Source: Halobacterium rubrum (GTDB lineage: Archaea > Halobacteriota > Halobacteria > Halobacteriales > Halobacteriaceae). Taken from it: a stretch of 64,000 nucleotides of DNA. The stretch is from NCBI RefSeq assembly GCF_021729015.1, contig NZ_JAJQQZ010000003.1, forward strand, positions 62,001 to 126,000. The letters are read 5' to 3'. Within the stretch, counting starts at the first letter, position 1. Each line of letters begins with the position of its first letter. The position numbers were made by a program, and so were the translations under genes. Positions 49,402-58,189 of this stretch are shown here, piece by piece. Below the pieces are notes generated by a model. That model was not told the DNA's origin and did not search any database. It worked only from the letters and a program-made list of their open reading frames with translations.

Positions 49402-51696
49402 ATGCAGCTCGAACGCTCAACTATTGCGAAGGTCATCGCCGTCGCGTTCGTGTTCAACCTCGTCGTCATGGGTGGCGGTGCGTGGTTCGCCTACCAGGAG
49501 GCGCCGCCCATCCCCGAGCAGGTCGTCGGCCCCGACGGCGAGACGGTCGTCACCGACGAACAGATACGTGACGGCAAGCGCGCGTTCCAGCAGAACGGCC
49601 TGATGAACCACGGCTCGATTCTCGGCAACGGCGCGTACTACGGCGAGGACTACACCGCCGACGCGCTACAGCTGAAGACCCAGCACATGCGGTCGTACTA
49701 CGCCGAAGAGCGCTACGGCACCGAGTACGACGCGCTCGACGCCGAACGGCAGGCAGCCGTCAACGAGGCCGTCAAGCAGGACCTCGACGGCGCCTACGGC
49801 GGCGGCAGCATCGAGTACTCCGCCGCCGAACTGTACGCCCACAAGCAGGTCCGCGAGACGTACGTCGACCGCTACCACGACGGCAGCCACGAGCGCGGCG
49901 TCGCCGAGGAGATGATCGACTCCGAAGTCGACGCCCGCGAGTTCGCCGACTTCGCCATGTGGACGGCGTGGTTCTCTCACACCGACCGCCCCGGCGGCGA
50001 CCACTCCTACACCAACGACTGGCCGTACGCGCCCGGCGCCGGCAACGACGCCACCGGCGCTGCGATGACGTGGAGCGTCATCGCGATGGTATTGCTCGTC
50101 GGCGCCGCCGGCGCCGGCATCTGGCTCTATCAGGCCGTCGAGCTGCCCGAGCCGTCGACCGACGGCATCTCCGTCCCCGAACCCGGCGACGTCAGCGTCT
50201 TCCCCAGCCAGCGCGCCGCGCTCCGCTTCGTCCCCGTGGCGGCGGGGCTGTTCCTCGCGCAGGTTCTGCTCGGCGGGCTGCTCGCGCACTTCTACATCGA
50301 GCGCGCCGGCTTCTTCGGCATCGAGGAGGTCTTCGGCGTCCACATCCTCCAGCTGGTGCCGTTCGCCATGGCGAAGACCTGGCACATCGACCTCGGCATC
50401 CTCTGGATCGCCGCCACCTGGCTCGGCGCCGGCCTCTTCCTCCCGCCGCTGTTGACCGGCCACGAACCGGACAACCAGGCCACCTACGTCAACGGCCTGC
50501 TCGGCGCCATCGTCGTCGTCACGGTCGGCGGCATGGCGGGCATCTGGCTGGGCTCCAACGGCTACCTCCCGGGCGACCTCTGGTGGCTCCTCGGCAACGA
50601 GGGCCTCGAGTACCTCGAAGTCGGCAAGGTCTGGCAGGCCGGCCTGCTGGCCGGCTTCCTGCTGTGGGCCGTCCTCGCGGTCCGCGGGCTCAAGCCGCTG
50701 CTCGACCGCGAGCCCGTCTACGGCCTCGCGCACATGATTCTGTACGCCGGCGGCTCCATCGCGTTGCTGTTCACCGCCGGGTTCCTGTTCACGCCGTCGA
50801 CGAACATCGCCGTCACCGAGTTCTGGCGGTGGTGGGTCGTCCACATGTGGGTCGAGGGCGCCTTCGAGTTCTTCATCGTCGCCATCGTCGGCCTCACCCT
50901 CGTCTCCATGAACCTGCTGTCCCGCCGCAGCGCCGAGAAGGCCGTCATGCTGCAGGCGCTGCTCGTCATGGGAACTGGCGTCATCGGCGTCAGCCACCAC
51001 TACTGGTGGGTGGGGATGCCGGACATGTGGATCCCCATCGGGAGCGTGTTCTCCACGCTCGAACTGCTGCCGCTGGTGTTCATCCTCTACGAGGCGCTGG
51101 GCCAGTACGCCGCGATGACCGAGAGCGGCGACTTCCCCTACAAGCTGCCGTTCATGTTCATCGTCGCCAGCGGCGTCTGGAACTTCGTCGGCGCCGGCGT
51201 CCTCGGGTTCTTCATCAACCTCCCGCTGGTGAACTACTACGAGCACGGCACCTACCTCACCGTCGGCCACGCCCACGCCGCAATGTTCGGCGCGTTCGGC
51301 CTTCTGGCGCTCGGCATGGTGACGTACATGCTCCAGCTCTCCATCGACGCCGACCGCTGGGACGGCTCGTGGCTGCGCGCGGCGTTCTGGTGCTGGAACG
51401 TCGGGCTGGCGCTGATGGTGTTCGTCTCCGTGTTGCCCGTCGGTTTCATCCAGCTGGAGGCCGCGTTCACGGAGAGCTACGCCGTTGCCCGCGGCGTCGA
51501 GTTCTACGCGCGCCCCCTCGTCCAGGACCTGTTCTGGGCGCGGCTGCCTGGTGACACGCTCATCATCATCGGCACCGTCATCTACGCCGCCGACCTCGTG
51601 CGGAAGCGCTTCGTCCTCCGTGGCACCGAGGACGAGCCCGGCGTCGACGACATGGCGGTCGCCGAGGGCGTACTCAGCGACGACGACGACGACTGA
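49402..51696 (+). CDS. norB: Quinol-dependent nitric oxide reductase (qNor)
   Basis: 764 residues, the length of single-subunit qNor. The N-terminal external domain (about 30-210) resembles a cytochrome c fold but has no CxxCH, as expected for qNor. It is followed by about thirteen membrane helices. Heme-copper-type ligand motifs are present: KTWHIDLGILW; VVHMWVEGAFEFF with the FeB His and Glu; IGVSHHYWWVG with the FeB His pair; and TVGHAHAAMFGAFG for the hemes. It reduces NO to N2O with menaquinol, detoxifying NO or completing partial denitrification. Other denitrification genes are not in the window. Confidence 0.92.
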   Translation: MQLERSTIAKVIAVAFVFNLVVMGGGAWFAYQEAPPIPEQVVGPDGETVVTDEQIRDGKRAFQQNGLMNHGSILGNGAYYGEDYTADALQLKTQHMRSYYAEERYGTEYDALDAERQAAVNEAVKQDLDGAYGGGSIEYSAAELYAHKQVRETYVDRYHDGSHERGVAEEMIDSEVDAREFADFAMWTAWFSHTDRPGGDHSYTNDWPYAPGAGNDATGAAMTWSVIAMVLLVGAAGAGIWLYQAVELPEPSTDGISVPEPGDVSVFPSQRAALRFVPVAAGLFLAQVLLGGLLAHFYIERAGFFGIEEVFGVHILQLVPFAMAKTWHIDLGILWIAATWLGAGLFLPPLLTGHEPDNQATYVNGLLGAIVVVTVGGMAGIWLGSNGYLPGDLWWLLGNEGLEYLEVGKVWQAGLLAGFLLWAVLAVRGLKPLLDREPVYGLAHMILYAGGSIALLFTAGFLFTPSTNIAVTEFWRWWVVHMWVEGAFEFFIVAIVGLTLVSMNLLSRRSAEKAVMLQALLVMGTGVIGVSHHYWWVGMPDMWIPIGSVFSTLELLPLVFILYEALGQYAAMTESGDFPYKLPFMFIVASGVWNFVGAGVLGFFINLPLVNYYEHGTYLTVGHAHAAMFGAFGLLALGMVTYMLQLSIDADRWDGSWLRAAFWCWNVGLALMVFVSVLPVGFIQLEAAFTESYAVARGVEFYARPLVQDLFWARLPGDTLIIIGTVIYAADLVRKRFVLRGTEDEPGVDDMAVAEGVLSDDDDD

Positions 51697-51789
51697 GGAG
51701 TCCCGGCGTCCGTACCCTTGTTTTGCCCGCCGTCCTCCGGCACTGGTACAGCGTCGCTAGCCGGAACGGGGCGGCGTGGCCCCGTCCGT

Positions 51790-53475
51790 TCAGAACAGGC
51801 CGTCGACGGAGCCGTCCTCGTCGTCGACGGTGATGTCGGCGGCAGCGGGTTCGCTCGGCAGCCCCGGCATCGTGAGCACGTCGCCGGTGAGCGCGACGAC
51901 GAACCCGGCACCGGCGGAGGGGTAGAGCTCCCGGACCGTCAGCTCCCAGTCCTCGGGGACGCCGCGCTTGCCGGGGTCGTCCGAGAGCGAGCTCGGCGTC
52001 TTCGAGATGCAGACCGGTACGTCGTCCAGTCCGAGGTCCCGGATGTCCTCGAGGTCGGTGCGGGCGCCGGACGTGAACTCGACGCCGTCGGCGCCGTACA
52101 CCTCGGTGGCGACCGCTCGAATCTTCGACTTGACGTCCTCGCTCGGGTCGTAGACCGGCTGCAGACGGCCGGTCTCCGCCTCGACTGCCGCGACGACCTT
52201 CTCGGCGAGGTCGACGCCGCCCTCGCCACCGTCGCGGTGCAGCGTCGACACCGCCACCTCCACGCCCCGCGCCTCGCAGTGGTCGACGATGGCCTGCACC
52301 TCCTCGTCGGTGTCGTCAGGGAAGCGGTTGACTGCCACCACCGGCGGCAATCCCCACGACCGGACGTTGTCGACGTGGTGGTCGAGGTTCGGGAAGCCGG
52401 CCTCCAGCGCCGAGAGCGAGTCCTCGTCGGCGTCGACGGCGGGCGCACCGTGGTGTTTCAGGGCGTCGGTCGTCGCGACGACCACGGCGGCTTCGGGCGG
52501 CACGCCCTCGCGGGCGACGATGTCCACGAACTTCTCGGCGCCGAGGTCGGCGCCGAACCCGGCCTCGGTGACGAGGTAGTCCGCGAGACGCAGCCCGACG
52601 TGGTCCGCGAGCACCGAGTTCGTACCCGTGGCGATGTTCGCGAACGGGCCGCCGTGGACGAACGCCGGCGTCCCCTCGATGGTCTGCACGAGGTTCGGGC
52701 GCAGCGCGTCCTTCAGCAGCGCCACCACCGACCCCGTCGCCTCGATGTCGTCGACGGTCACGGGCTCGCCGTCGGTGTCGTACGCGACGACGATGCGAGC
52801 CACACGCTCCCGGAGGTCCTCGATGTCCGTCGCGAGCGTCAGCACGGCCATCAGCTCCGAGGACGCCGTGATGGAGAAGCCGTCCTCGCGGGGCGGGCCG
52901 TTCGCCGACCCGCCGAGGCCGACGACCGTCTCCCGCAACGCCCGGTCGTTCACGTCCAGCACCCGCCCCCACGTCACGCGGTCCGGGTCCACGTCGAGGC
53001 CGTTGCCGTGGTGGCGGTGGGCGTCCAGCATCGCCGACACGAGGTTGTGCGCCGCCGTCACGGCGTGGATGTCGCCCGTGAAGTGGAGGTTGATCTCCTC
53101 CATCGGGAGCACCTGACTGTACCCGCCGCCCGCCGCGCCGCCCTTGATGCCGAACACCGGCCCGAGCGACGGCTCGCGGATGGCGACCGCGCTGTCCTCG
53201 CCGAGGCGGGCGAACGCCTGCCCGAGTCCGACGGTCGTGACTGTCTTCCCGGCGCCCCGGCGGGTCGGGGTCATCGCCGTCACGAGCACGAGGCTGCCGT
53301 CGGCCGGCCGGCCGAGCGCGCGCTGGACGGCCGGCCACGTCAGTTTCGCCACTTCGTCACCTCGAATCTCGAGGTCGTCGGCAGTCAGTCCGAGGTCGCC
53401 GGCGACGTCCTCGATGGGGCGTCGGTCCACCTGTTCGGCGATGGCCGCGTCGGTCGGGAAGTCGTCGTCGTCCAT
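51790..53475 (-). CDS. fhs: Formate-tetrahydrofolate ligase
   Basis: 561 residues, the family size. The ATP loop reads TPTRRGAGKTVTTVGLGQAF (69-88), where most bacteria have TPAGEGKTTT; the GKT core is kept. EPSLGPVFGIKGGAAGGGYS, MEEINLHFTGDIHA and an ATGTNSVLADHVGLR stretch are all typical. It makes 10-formyl-THF from formate and ATP in one-carbon metabolism. No folD or purine gene is adjacent. Some haloarchaea carry this enzyme, probably from bacterial transfer; the normal halophilic acidity here shows full adaptation. Confidence 0.94.
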   Translation of the reverse strand: MDDDDFPTDAAIAEQVDRRPIEDVAGDLGLTADDLEIRGDEVAKLTWPAVQRALGRPADGSLVLVTAMTPTRRGAGKTVTTVGLGQAFARLGEDSAVAIREPSLGPVFGIKGGAAGGGYSQVLPMEEINLHFTGDIHAVTAAHNLVSAMLDAHRHHGNGLDVDPDRVTWGRVLDVNDRALRETVVGLGGSANGPPREDGFSITASSELMAVLTLATDIEDLRERVARIVVAYDTDGEPVTVDDIEATGSVVALLKDALRPNLVQTIEGTPAFVHGGPFANIATGTNSVLADHVGLRLADYLVTEAGFGADLGAEKFVDIVAREGVPPEAAVVVATTDALKHHGAPAVDADEDSLSALEAGFPNLDHHVDNVRSWGLPPVVAVNRFPDDTDEEVQAIVDHCEARGVEVAVSTLHRDGGEGGVDLAEKVVAAVEAETGRLQPVYDPSEDVKSKIRAVATEVYGADGVEFTSGARTDLEDIRDLGLDDVPVCISKTPSSLSDDPGKRGVPEDWELTVRELYPSAGAGFVVALTGDVLTMPGLPSEPAAADITVDDEDGSVDGLF

Positions 53476-53638
53476 ACCTCGACGTTACCACGCCAGCCCG
53501 TAAACGCGTACTCCGGTTCCCGGCGGCTGGCAACGGCCCGAGCACGCGACGAACGACGGACGGCGCTGGTGAGGACGGAACGCGGTCGAAGAAAATCGGC
53601 TGCAAGTATCGGGTGGTTGCTGCTCTGTGGCGCGCTGC

Positions 53639-54619
53639 CTACCGGCGCGGCGCCGGACCGGGCCCCGAGTTCGGGCCGCTGGGCTCGGGCATCGGCGTCC
53701 GCTCGCCGGTCACCAGGTAGTCCACGAGGTTCCCGAGGAGGACCTCGTTGTCGGCGACGTACGCCCAGTCCGGGTCGAGGACCGAGCTGTCACCGAGCAC
53801 CGCGAGGTTCCCGGAGCGTGCGAGCACGCCGTACGCCTCGGCGTCCCGAGTCGTGGAGAGTTCGGCGGACGAGTCCGTCCGCAGCAGGACGTTCTCGCCG
53901 GACACGGGCGTCGCCTCGTGCACGACGACTTCCTCGACGCCAGCCGTGAGGTTCCCCTCACCGGCCGGCGACACGCGGAGGTTCGCGTGGTTGTTCACGT
54001 TGTCCGTCGTGTCGTAGAGGTAGCCGCTCCCGACGGTCAGCCCGTGCGGGGACAGCGCGGGCGCGAACTCGGCGCTGGACGCACCGCCGCCTCCGCTGAA
54101 CGCGATGCCGAAGACGCCGCCGCCGAGGCTGCTACCTTCCGGCTCGCCCGCCGCGAGCACACGGCCGCCGGCGTCGAGGAACGCCTCGATGGACTTGGAT
54201 TCACTCGTGGAGAAGCGGTTGTCCGGAGCGACCGACACGAACGCGTCGGCGCCTCGGAGCGTCTCGTTCAGCGTCTGCCCGCTCGGCCCGCGGTCCGGCC
54301 GATAGAACCGCACCTCGTGGCCGTTCTCGGTGAGCGCGTTCACGAGTGGGCGCAGCTGAATCTCGTCGACGTCGTTGCCGTGGGCGTCGTCGATGACGAC
54401 GACCTTCCCGCTCGTCGACGCGGAGACGCCTATCGTCCCCTCTTCGGTGGGCGGGCTGGCGATGTCGACCGACTGGTGGGCGTCGACTGTGAGTTCGTCG
54501 GCGGAGTACCCGCCGCCGCTCCCGCCGGCGACCATGCCGCTGCCGACGATGGCGCCGGCGACGAGGATTGCAACCAGCACGAACGCGCCGACGCGAGAAG
54601 CGAGGTCAGCAGGACGCAT
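53639..54619 (-). CDS. DUF4350 domain protein, membrane anchored
   Basis: 326 residues. An N-terminal membrane helix (VGAFVLVAILVAGAIVGSGM) anchors an outside domain. KVVVIDDAHGNDVDEIQLRP, LVNALTENGHEVRFYRP and LRGADAFVSVAP match the DUF4350 (GATase1-like) pattern. A Pro/Gly-rich tail ends the chain (MPEPSGPNSGPGPAPRR). Its start overlaps the end of the SppA-like protease gene by 14 bp, so the two are translated together. A role in envelope protein quality control is plausible, but unproved. Confidence 0.8.
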   Translation of the reverse strand: MRPADLASRVGAFVLVAILVAGAIVGSGMVAGGSGGGYSADELTVDAHQSVDIASPPTEEGTIGVSASTSGKVVVIDDAHGNDVDEIQLRPLVNALTENGHEVRFYRPDRGPSGQTLNETLRGADAFVSVAPDNRFSTSESKSIEAFLDAGGRVLAAGEPEGSSLGGGVFGIAFSGGGGASSAEFAPALSPHGLTVGSGYLYDTTDNVNNHANLRVSPAGEGNLTAGVEEVVVHEATPVSGENVLLRTDSSAELSTTRDAEAYGVLARSGNLAVLGDSSVLDPDWAYVADNEVLLGNLVDYLVTGERTPMPEPSGPNSGPGPAPRR

Positions 54620-55517
54620 TCATGATCACCTCCAGGTCGGGGCCGGCCTGCGGAGCGTAGGCGAGGTACTGCTGGCCGCAGAGGCTCGGTGCTGCGAACG
54701 CGTCCTCGCTCTCGACGTCTTCGCCGTCACCGCTCCCGACGAGCAGCCCGAGCAGGCCGCCCGCCGCGGGGTTGCGGTACGTGACGTCGTAGTTCGAGAG
54801 GTCGGCGCGGTCGGCGGCGTCCTGGATGGCCGCCTCGGTGCCGCCGATCTCGTCGGCGAACCCGAGCTCGACCGCGCGGTTGCCGGCGTACAGCTTCGCC
54901 TCGCCGACCGTCTCGCGGTCCACCTCGAGTTCGTCACCGCGTTCGTTCATCACGACGTTGAGGAAGGACTTCCGGAAGGTCGCTGCGCGGGCCCGCGACA
55001 CGTCGGCCGGCCCGGCCGTCCCCTTGTCGGGGGCGGACTTCCACCGCGACGGGACCTTCTCGTTCTCCGTCACCGAACTGATCACGCCGACGCTCCCGAC
55101 GAGCGAGCCGGGCGAGGCGTAGATCTTGTCGGCGGGGATGGCGGTGTAGTAGCCGCCGGAGGCCGCGTAGTCGCGGACGCTCGCGACGACCGGTTTCTCC
55201 TGCGCGAGTCGCTTGACCGCGCGGTACTGTACTTCACTCCCGGTGATGGAGCCGCCGGGGCTGGCGACCCGGAGGACGACCGCGTCGATGGAGTCGTTCG
55301 TGCGGACCTCCCGCAGCTCCCTCGCGGTCGTGTCGGCACTGCTGCCGGTAATGGACATCGAGTCGAGCGTGACGACCGCGACCGAGCTGTCGGACCCACC
55401 GTCCGAGCCCGACTGGAGGGCCACACCGCCGACGCCGCCGACGATGGCGGCGAGGACGATGACGACCGTCCAGCTGGTCGCGAGCGTCTTCGCGTGTTTG
55501 TCTATTGGGTTCGTCAT
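54606..55517 (-). CDS. sppA: Signal peptide peptidase SppA-like S49 protease
   Basis: 303 residues. An N-terminal membrane helix (SWTVVIVLAAIVGGVGGVAL) is followed by the ClpP-like S49 domain: VVLRVASPGGSITGSEVQY, the nucleophile Ser in RDYAASGGYYTAIPADKIYA, then GSLVGSVGVISS. The catalytic Lys is expected in the C-terminal part (VGEAKLYAGNRAVELGFADE). It degrades leftover signal peptides in the membrane. It is half the length of E. coli SppA, as usual for archaea. A coupled DUF4350 gene lies downstream. Confidence 0.9.
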   Translation of the reverse strand: MTNPIDKHAKTLATSWTVVIVLAAIVGGVGGVALQSGSDGGSDSSVAVVTLDSMSITGSSADTTARELREVRTNDSIDAVVLRVASPGGSITGSEVQYRAVKRLAQEKPVVASVRDYAASGGYYTAIPADKIYASPGSLVGSVGVISSVTENEKVPSRWKSAPDKGTAGPADVSRARAATFRKSFLNVVMNERGDELEVDRETVGEAKLYAGNRAVELGFADEIGGTEAAIQDAADRADLSNYDVTYRNPAAGGLLGLLVGSGDGEDVESEDAFAAPSLCGQQYLAYAPQAGPDLEVIMNASC

Positions 55518-55651
55518 GTCTGTCTGCGGACCGTCTGTCGGAGGACAGGACGGCGTCCACGCTGGCCCACTCGGCGCGCTAACTTAAAGGCGGAACCGCG
55601 CTCGCAGCCCCTGCGAACCTCACCGCAGTCCGACAATTTAATCAGCCAGGG

Positions 55652-56224
55652 TCAGTCGCCGCGGGCCATCGCGTAGAACTCGTCGTTCGGTCGCATGTCG
55701 GCGACCGTCGCCAGCCGGTTCGAGAGGTTGAAAAAGGAGACCACCGCCGTCACGTCCCAGACCTCCTCGCGAGAGAAGCCGGCGTCGCGCAGCGCCGCCA
55801 CGTCCTCGTCGGTGACCCGCCCGGGGGACTCCGTGAGCTTCACGGCGAAGTCCAGCATCTCGCGGTGTGCCTCGGAGAGGTCCGCCTGCCGGTGGTTGGT
55901 CGCGAGCTGGTCGGCGAGCTTCGGCGCCTCGGCGTACACCCGGCAGAGGGCCCCGTGTGCGACCACGCAGTAGAGGCAGTCGTTCACCCCCGAGGTCGTC
56001 ACGATGAGCATCTCCACCTCCTCGCGGGCGAGGCTAGTGTCGTCGACGAGCGCGTCGTGGTAGTCGAAGAAGGCCCGGAAGTGGCTCGGCTTGTACGCCA
56101 GCGCCGAGAACACGTTCGGCGTGAAGCCGGCGCGCTCGGTCTCCTCGTCGATGCGCTCCCGGAGGTCCTCGGGGAGGTCGTCGTACTCGGGCACGGGGAA
56201 TCGCCCCATCGCGTCGTCGTTCAT
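55652..56224 (-). CDS. Peroxidase-related AhpD-like (carboxymuconolactone decarboxylase fold) protein
   Basis: 190 residues from ATG 56224 (MNDDAMGRFPVPEYDDLPED). All-helical AhpD fold. The redox motif is NDCLYCVVAHGAL, a CxxC with the following His, as in AhpD and related alkylhydroperoxidases. GRVTDEDVAALRDAGFSREE is the conserved C-terminal helix pair. It probably removes peroxides with reduced thiols or lipoamide, but the reductant is unknown. The disulfide reductase at 41715 is a candidate partner only by function, not position. Confidence 0.88.
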   Translation of the reverse strand: MNDDAMGRFPVPEYDDLPEDLRERIDEETERAGFTPNVFSALAYKPSHFRAFFDYHDALVDDTSLAREEVEMLIVTTSGVNDCLYCVVAHGALCRVYAEAPKLADQLATNHRQADLSEAHREMLDFAVKLTESPGRVTDEDVAALRDAGFSREEVWDVTAVVSFFNLSNRLATVADMRPNDEFYAMARGD

Positions 56225-56317
56225 ACGTCGACCGCCGGGTGCCGCGACCAAAGCCGTTGTGCCGGGCCGGCGAGTCGTGTCCCTCCACGCCGGGCGCTGC
56301 GTCAGACGCCAGGTCTG

Positions 56318-57337
56318 CTACCGGAGGCGGTCTGCGGCGGCGAGCCCGCTCTCGACGGCGGCGTGGACGCGCGCCTGCCCCGCCACCCAGTCGCCGGCGA
56401 CGTGCAGGCCGGCCTCGCGGGCGGCTTCGACCGGCGAGGCCGGGACGGCTTCGTCCGGGAGCGCGTACCGCCACCCCTGCGTGTCGGTCCAGTCCGGGTC
56501 GCGCAGGCGGTCGTCGTCGAGCAGGTCGGCCGCCCGATTCGTGGCCACGGCAGTCTGCTCGCTCGCTGGGGTGTCGTATTGTTCCTGCGACCAGTCGGGT
56601 GCCATCTGGACGACGAGCAGTTCCTCGCCGTCCGGGACGTGGCCGTCCTTGCAGGCCTCCCGGGAGAGCCAGCCGACGTCGTGGTCGTCGTCGACGTTCA
56701 CGAGCCCGTACCACTCCCGGTCCAGTTCGAACGGGTAGTGCAGGACGGCGGTGACGATGCTCCGGTACGGCACGCCAGCGACGGCCGACTGGAGCGCCTC
56801 ACGGCGCTCGTCGGCCCAGTCGGTGGCGGCCAGCAACTCGGCCGTCTGCGGCGCCGGCGGCGTCAGCAGCACGTCGTCGAACTCGCCGAAGCGCCTCGCG
56901 TCCGTGTCGGTCAGCGTCCAGCCGTCCGGGGTCCGGGCTAGCGAGTCGACTCTCGTCTCCTTCCGGACGGTCGCGTCCGTCCGGGCGAACAGCCGCTTCG
57001 CGAGCTGCGTGAGCCCCGTCTCCCACGTCCACTTCGCCCCCTCGTTCTCCCGGCCGGGCGCAATCTCGCCGGCGCCGTCGAACGTCCAGACGGGCTCGTC
57101 GATCTCGACGAGGCCGTCCTCGCCCAGCTCCCGGACGAGGTCCGCGACGGGGCCGTCCCCGGGCTTCACGTAGTTCGCGCCGTAGTCGTAGTGACAGCCG
57201 CCCCTGCGGCGGGTCGCGGCCCGCCCGCAGACGCCCCGCGACTTCTCGAACACCGTCACGTCGCGGTCGGCGCCGCGGAGCCCGTACGCGGCCGCGGCCC
57301 CCGCGGCGCCGGCACCGACTATCGCCAGTGAATCCAT
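56318..57337 (-). CDS. FAD-dependent oxidoreductase (renalase/amine-oxidase-like)
   Basis: 339 residues. The FAD motif starts the chain (LAIVGAGAAGAAAAYGLRGA), followed by VFEKSRGVCGRAATRRRGG with the typical arginine-rich segment and DYGANYVKPGD. The substrate domain includes VAGVPYRSIVTAVLHYPFEL. The chain ends with LHVAGDWVAGQARVHAAVES, which binds the FAD tail. The pattern matches renalase or NAD(P)-binding protein-like enzymes that oxidise small substrates. The actual substrate is unknown, and no operon partner is seen. Confidence 0.85.
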   Translation of the reverse strand: MDSLAIVGAGAAGAAAAYGLRGADRDVTVFEKSRGVCGRAATRRRGGCHYDYGANYVKPGDGPVADLVRELGEDGLVEIDEPVWTFDGAGEIAPGRENEGAKWTWETGLTQLAKRLFARTDATVRKETRVDSLARTPDGWTLTDTDARRFGEFDDVLLTPPAPQTAELLAATDWADERREALQSAVAGVPYRSIVTAVLHYPFELDREWYGLVNVDDDHDVGWLSREACKDGHVPDGEELLVVQMAPDWSQEQYDTPASEQTAVATNRAADLLDDDRLRDPDWTDTQGWRYALPDEAVPASPVEAAREAGLHVAGDWVAGQARVHAAVESGLAAADRLR

Positions 57338-57400
57338 ACGCCTGCTAGGGGATGCGACCGGAAAAAGCCCGACGCGGACGACTGTGGTCTCTCGGCCGGG

Positions 57401-57907
57401 TCAGTTCGTGTCGTCGTCGTCGTCGGGACCGACGACCATCACGGGGACGTCGGCCTCGCGCTGGACGCGCGGCGCGAGCGTGTCGGGGTTGACCAGCCGA
57501 CCGAGGCCGGTCGGCCGCTCGGAGCTGACGACGATGAGGTCGACGCCGTGGGCGTCGGCGTAGTCCAGCACCTGGTCGTGGCCGTGGCCGTACCGGAAGC
57601 GCTTGCGGACGTCGACGCCCGCCGCGGCGCCGCGCTCGGCGACCGTTTCGACGGCGCTCTCGCCGACGGACTCCTCGCGCTCGACCACGACGTCCCAGTG
57701 GGTGGCGGTGTCGACGACGTAGAGGGCGTCGACCGCGGCGTCGAATCGGGCCGCCACCTGCACGGCGGTCTCCGCGGCGGCGTCCCCGTGTGGGCCGTCG
57801 TCTGTGACGACGAGCACGCGGTCGAACAGGGCGTCCGTCGCGGCGGCCGCTGCGGCGTGGTCGGTCGCGGGCGAGGCGGTCTGGGTGTGCGTTGAGTCAG
57901 TCGACAT
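57401..57907 (-). CDS. Universal stress protein (UspA family)
   Basis: 168 residues. A polar N-terminal tail of about 28 residues (STDSTHTQTASPATDHAAA) precedes one Usp domain. The opening strand is FDRVLVVTDDGPHGDAAAET, the middle VDLIVVSSERPTGLGRLV, and the end VPVMVVGPDDDDD. The ATP-binding GxxG-type loop is not well conserved here (SSERPTGLGRL), so nucleotide binding is uncertain. Upstream the gap has AT-rich elements (GTATACG near 57965, TTATAATAG near 57990). Confidence 0.86.
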   Translation of the reverse strand: MSTDSTHTQTASPATDHAAAAAATDALFDRVLVVTDDGPHGDAAAETAVQVAARFDAAVDALYVVDTATHWDVVVEREESVGESAVETVAERGAAAGVDVRKRFRYGHGHDQVLDYADAHGVDLIVVSSERPTGLGRLVNPDTLAPRVQREADVPVMVVGPDDDDDTN

Positions 57908-58189
57908 CTGTCTCGTGCGCCGGCGGTCGGCGCGTGTTCGGATTCGGGTAGTTGCGCCGTACGTATACAGTTTTTCGCGGCTAACGACTATTATAATGAA
58001 CTATTACCCCTTCGACTGAGTGCTTCCGGCACCTGATTTCGGGAAAAACGAAACGAATGTCACGTACTGGTGCGCGAGTCGGTGTGCACGTCCGCAGAAC
58101 ACCGTCGAACTGGCCGCTCTGTCGGGTTTCGAGCCAGAAACGCTCCGTTCGTGTGGTCTGGGCGGGGGACGACCAGAAGAGAAAACGGT
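57908..58189. other. AT-rich divergent promoter region
   Basis: 282 bp between the divergent stress protein and carboxylase genes. AT-rich motifs GTATACAGTTTTT (57963-57975) and ACTATTATAATGAACTATTA (57987-58006) are the strongest TATA candidates, and GGGAAAAACGAAACGAATG follows at 58039-58057. The carboxylase ATG (58190) has no clear TATA at 25 bp, so a leader of more than 100 bases is likely. Confidence 0.45.
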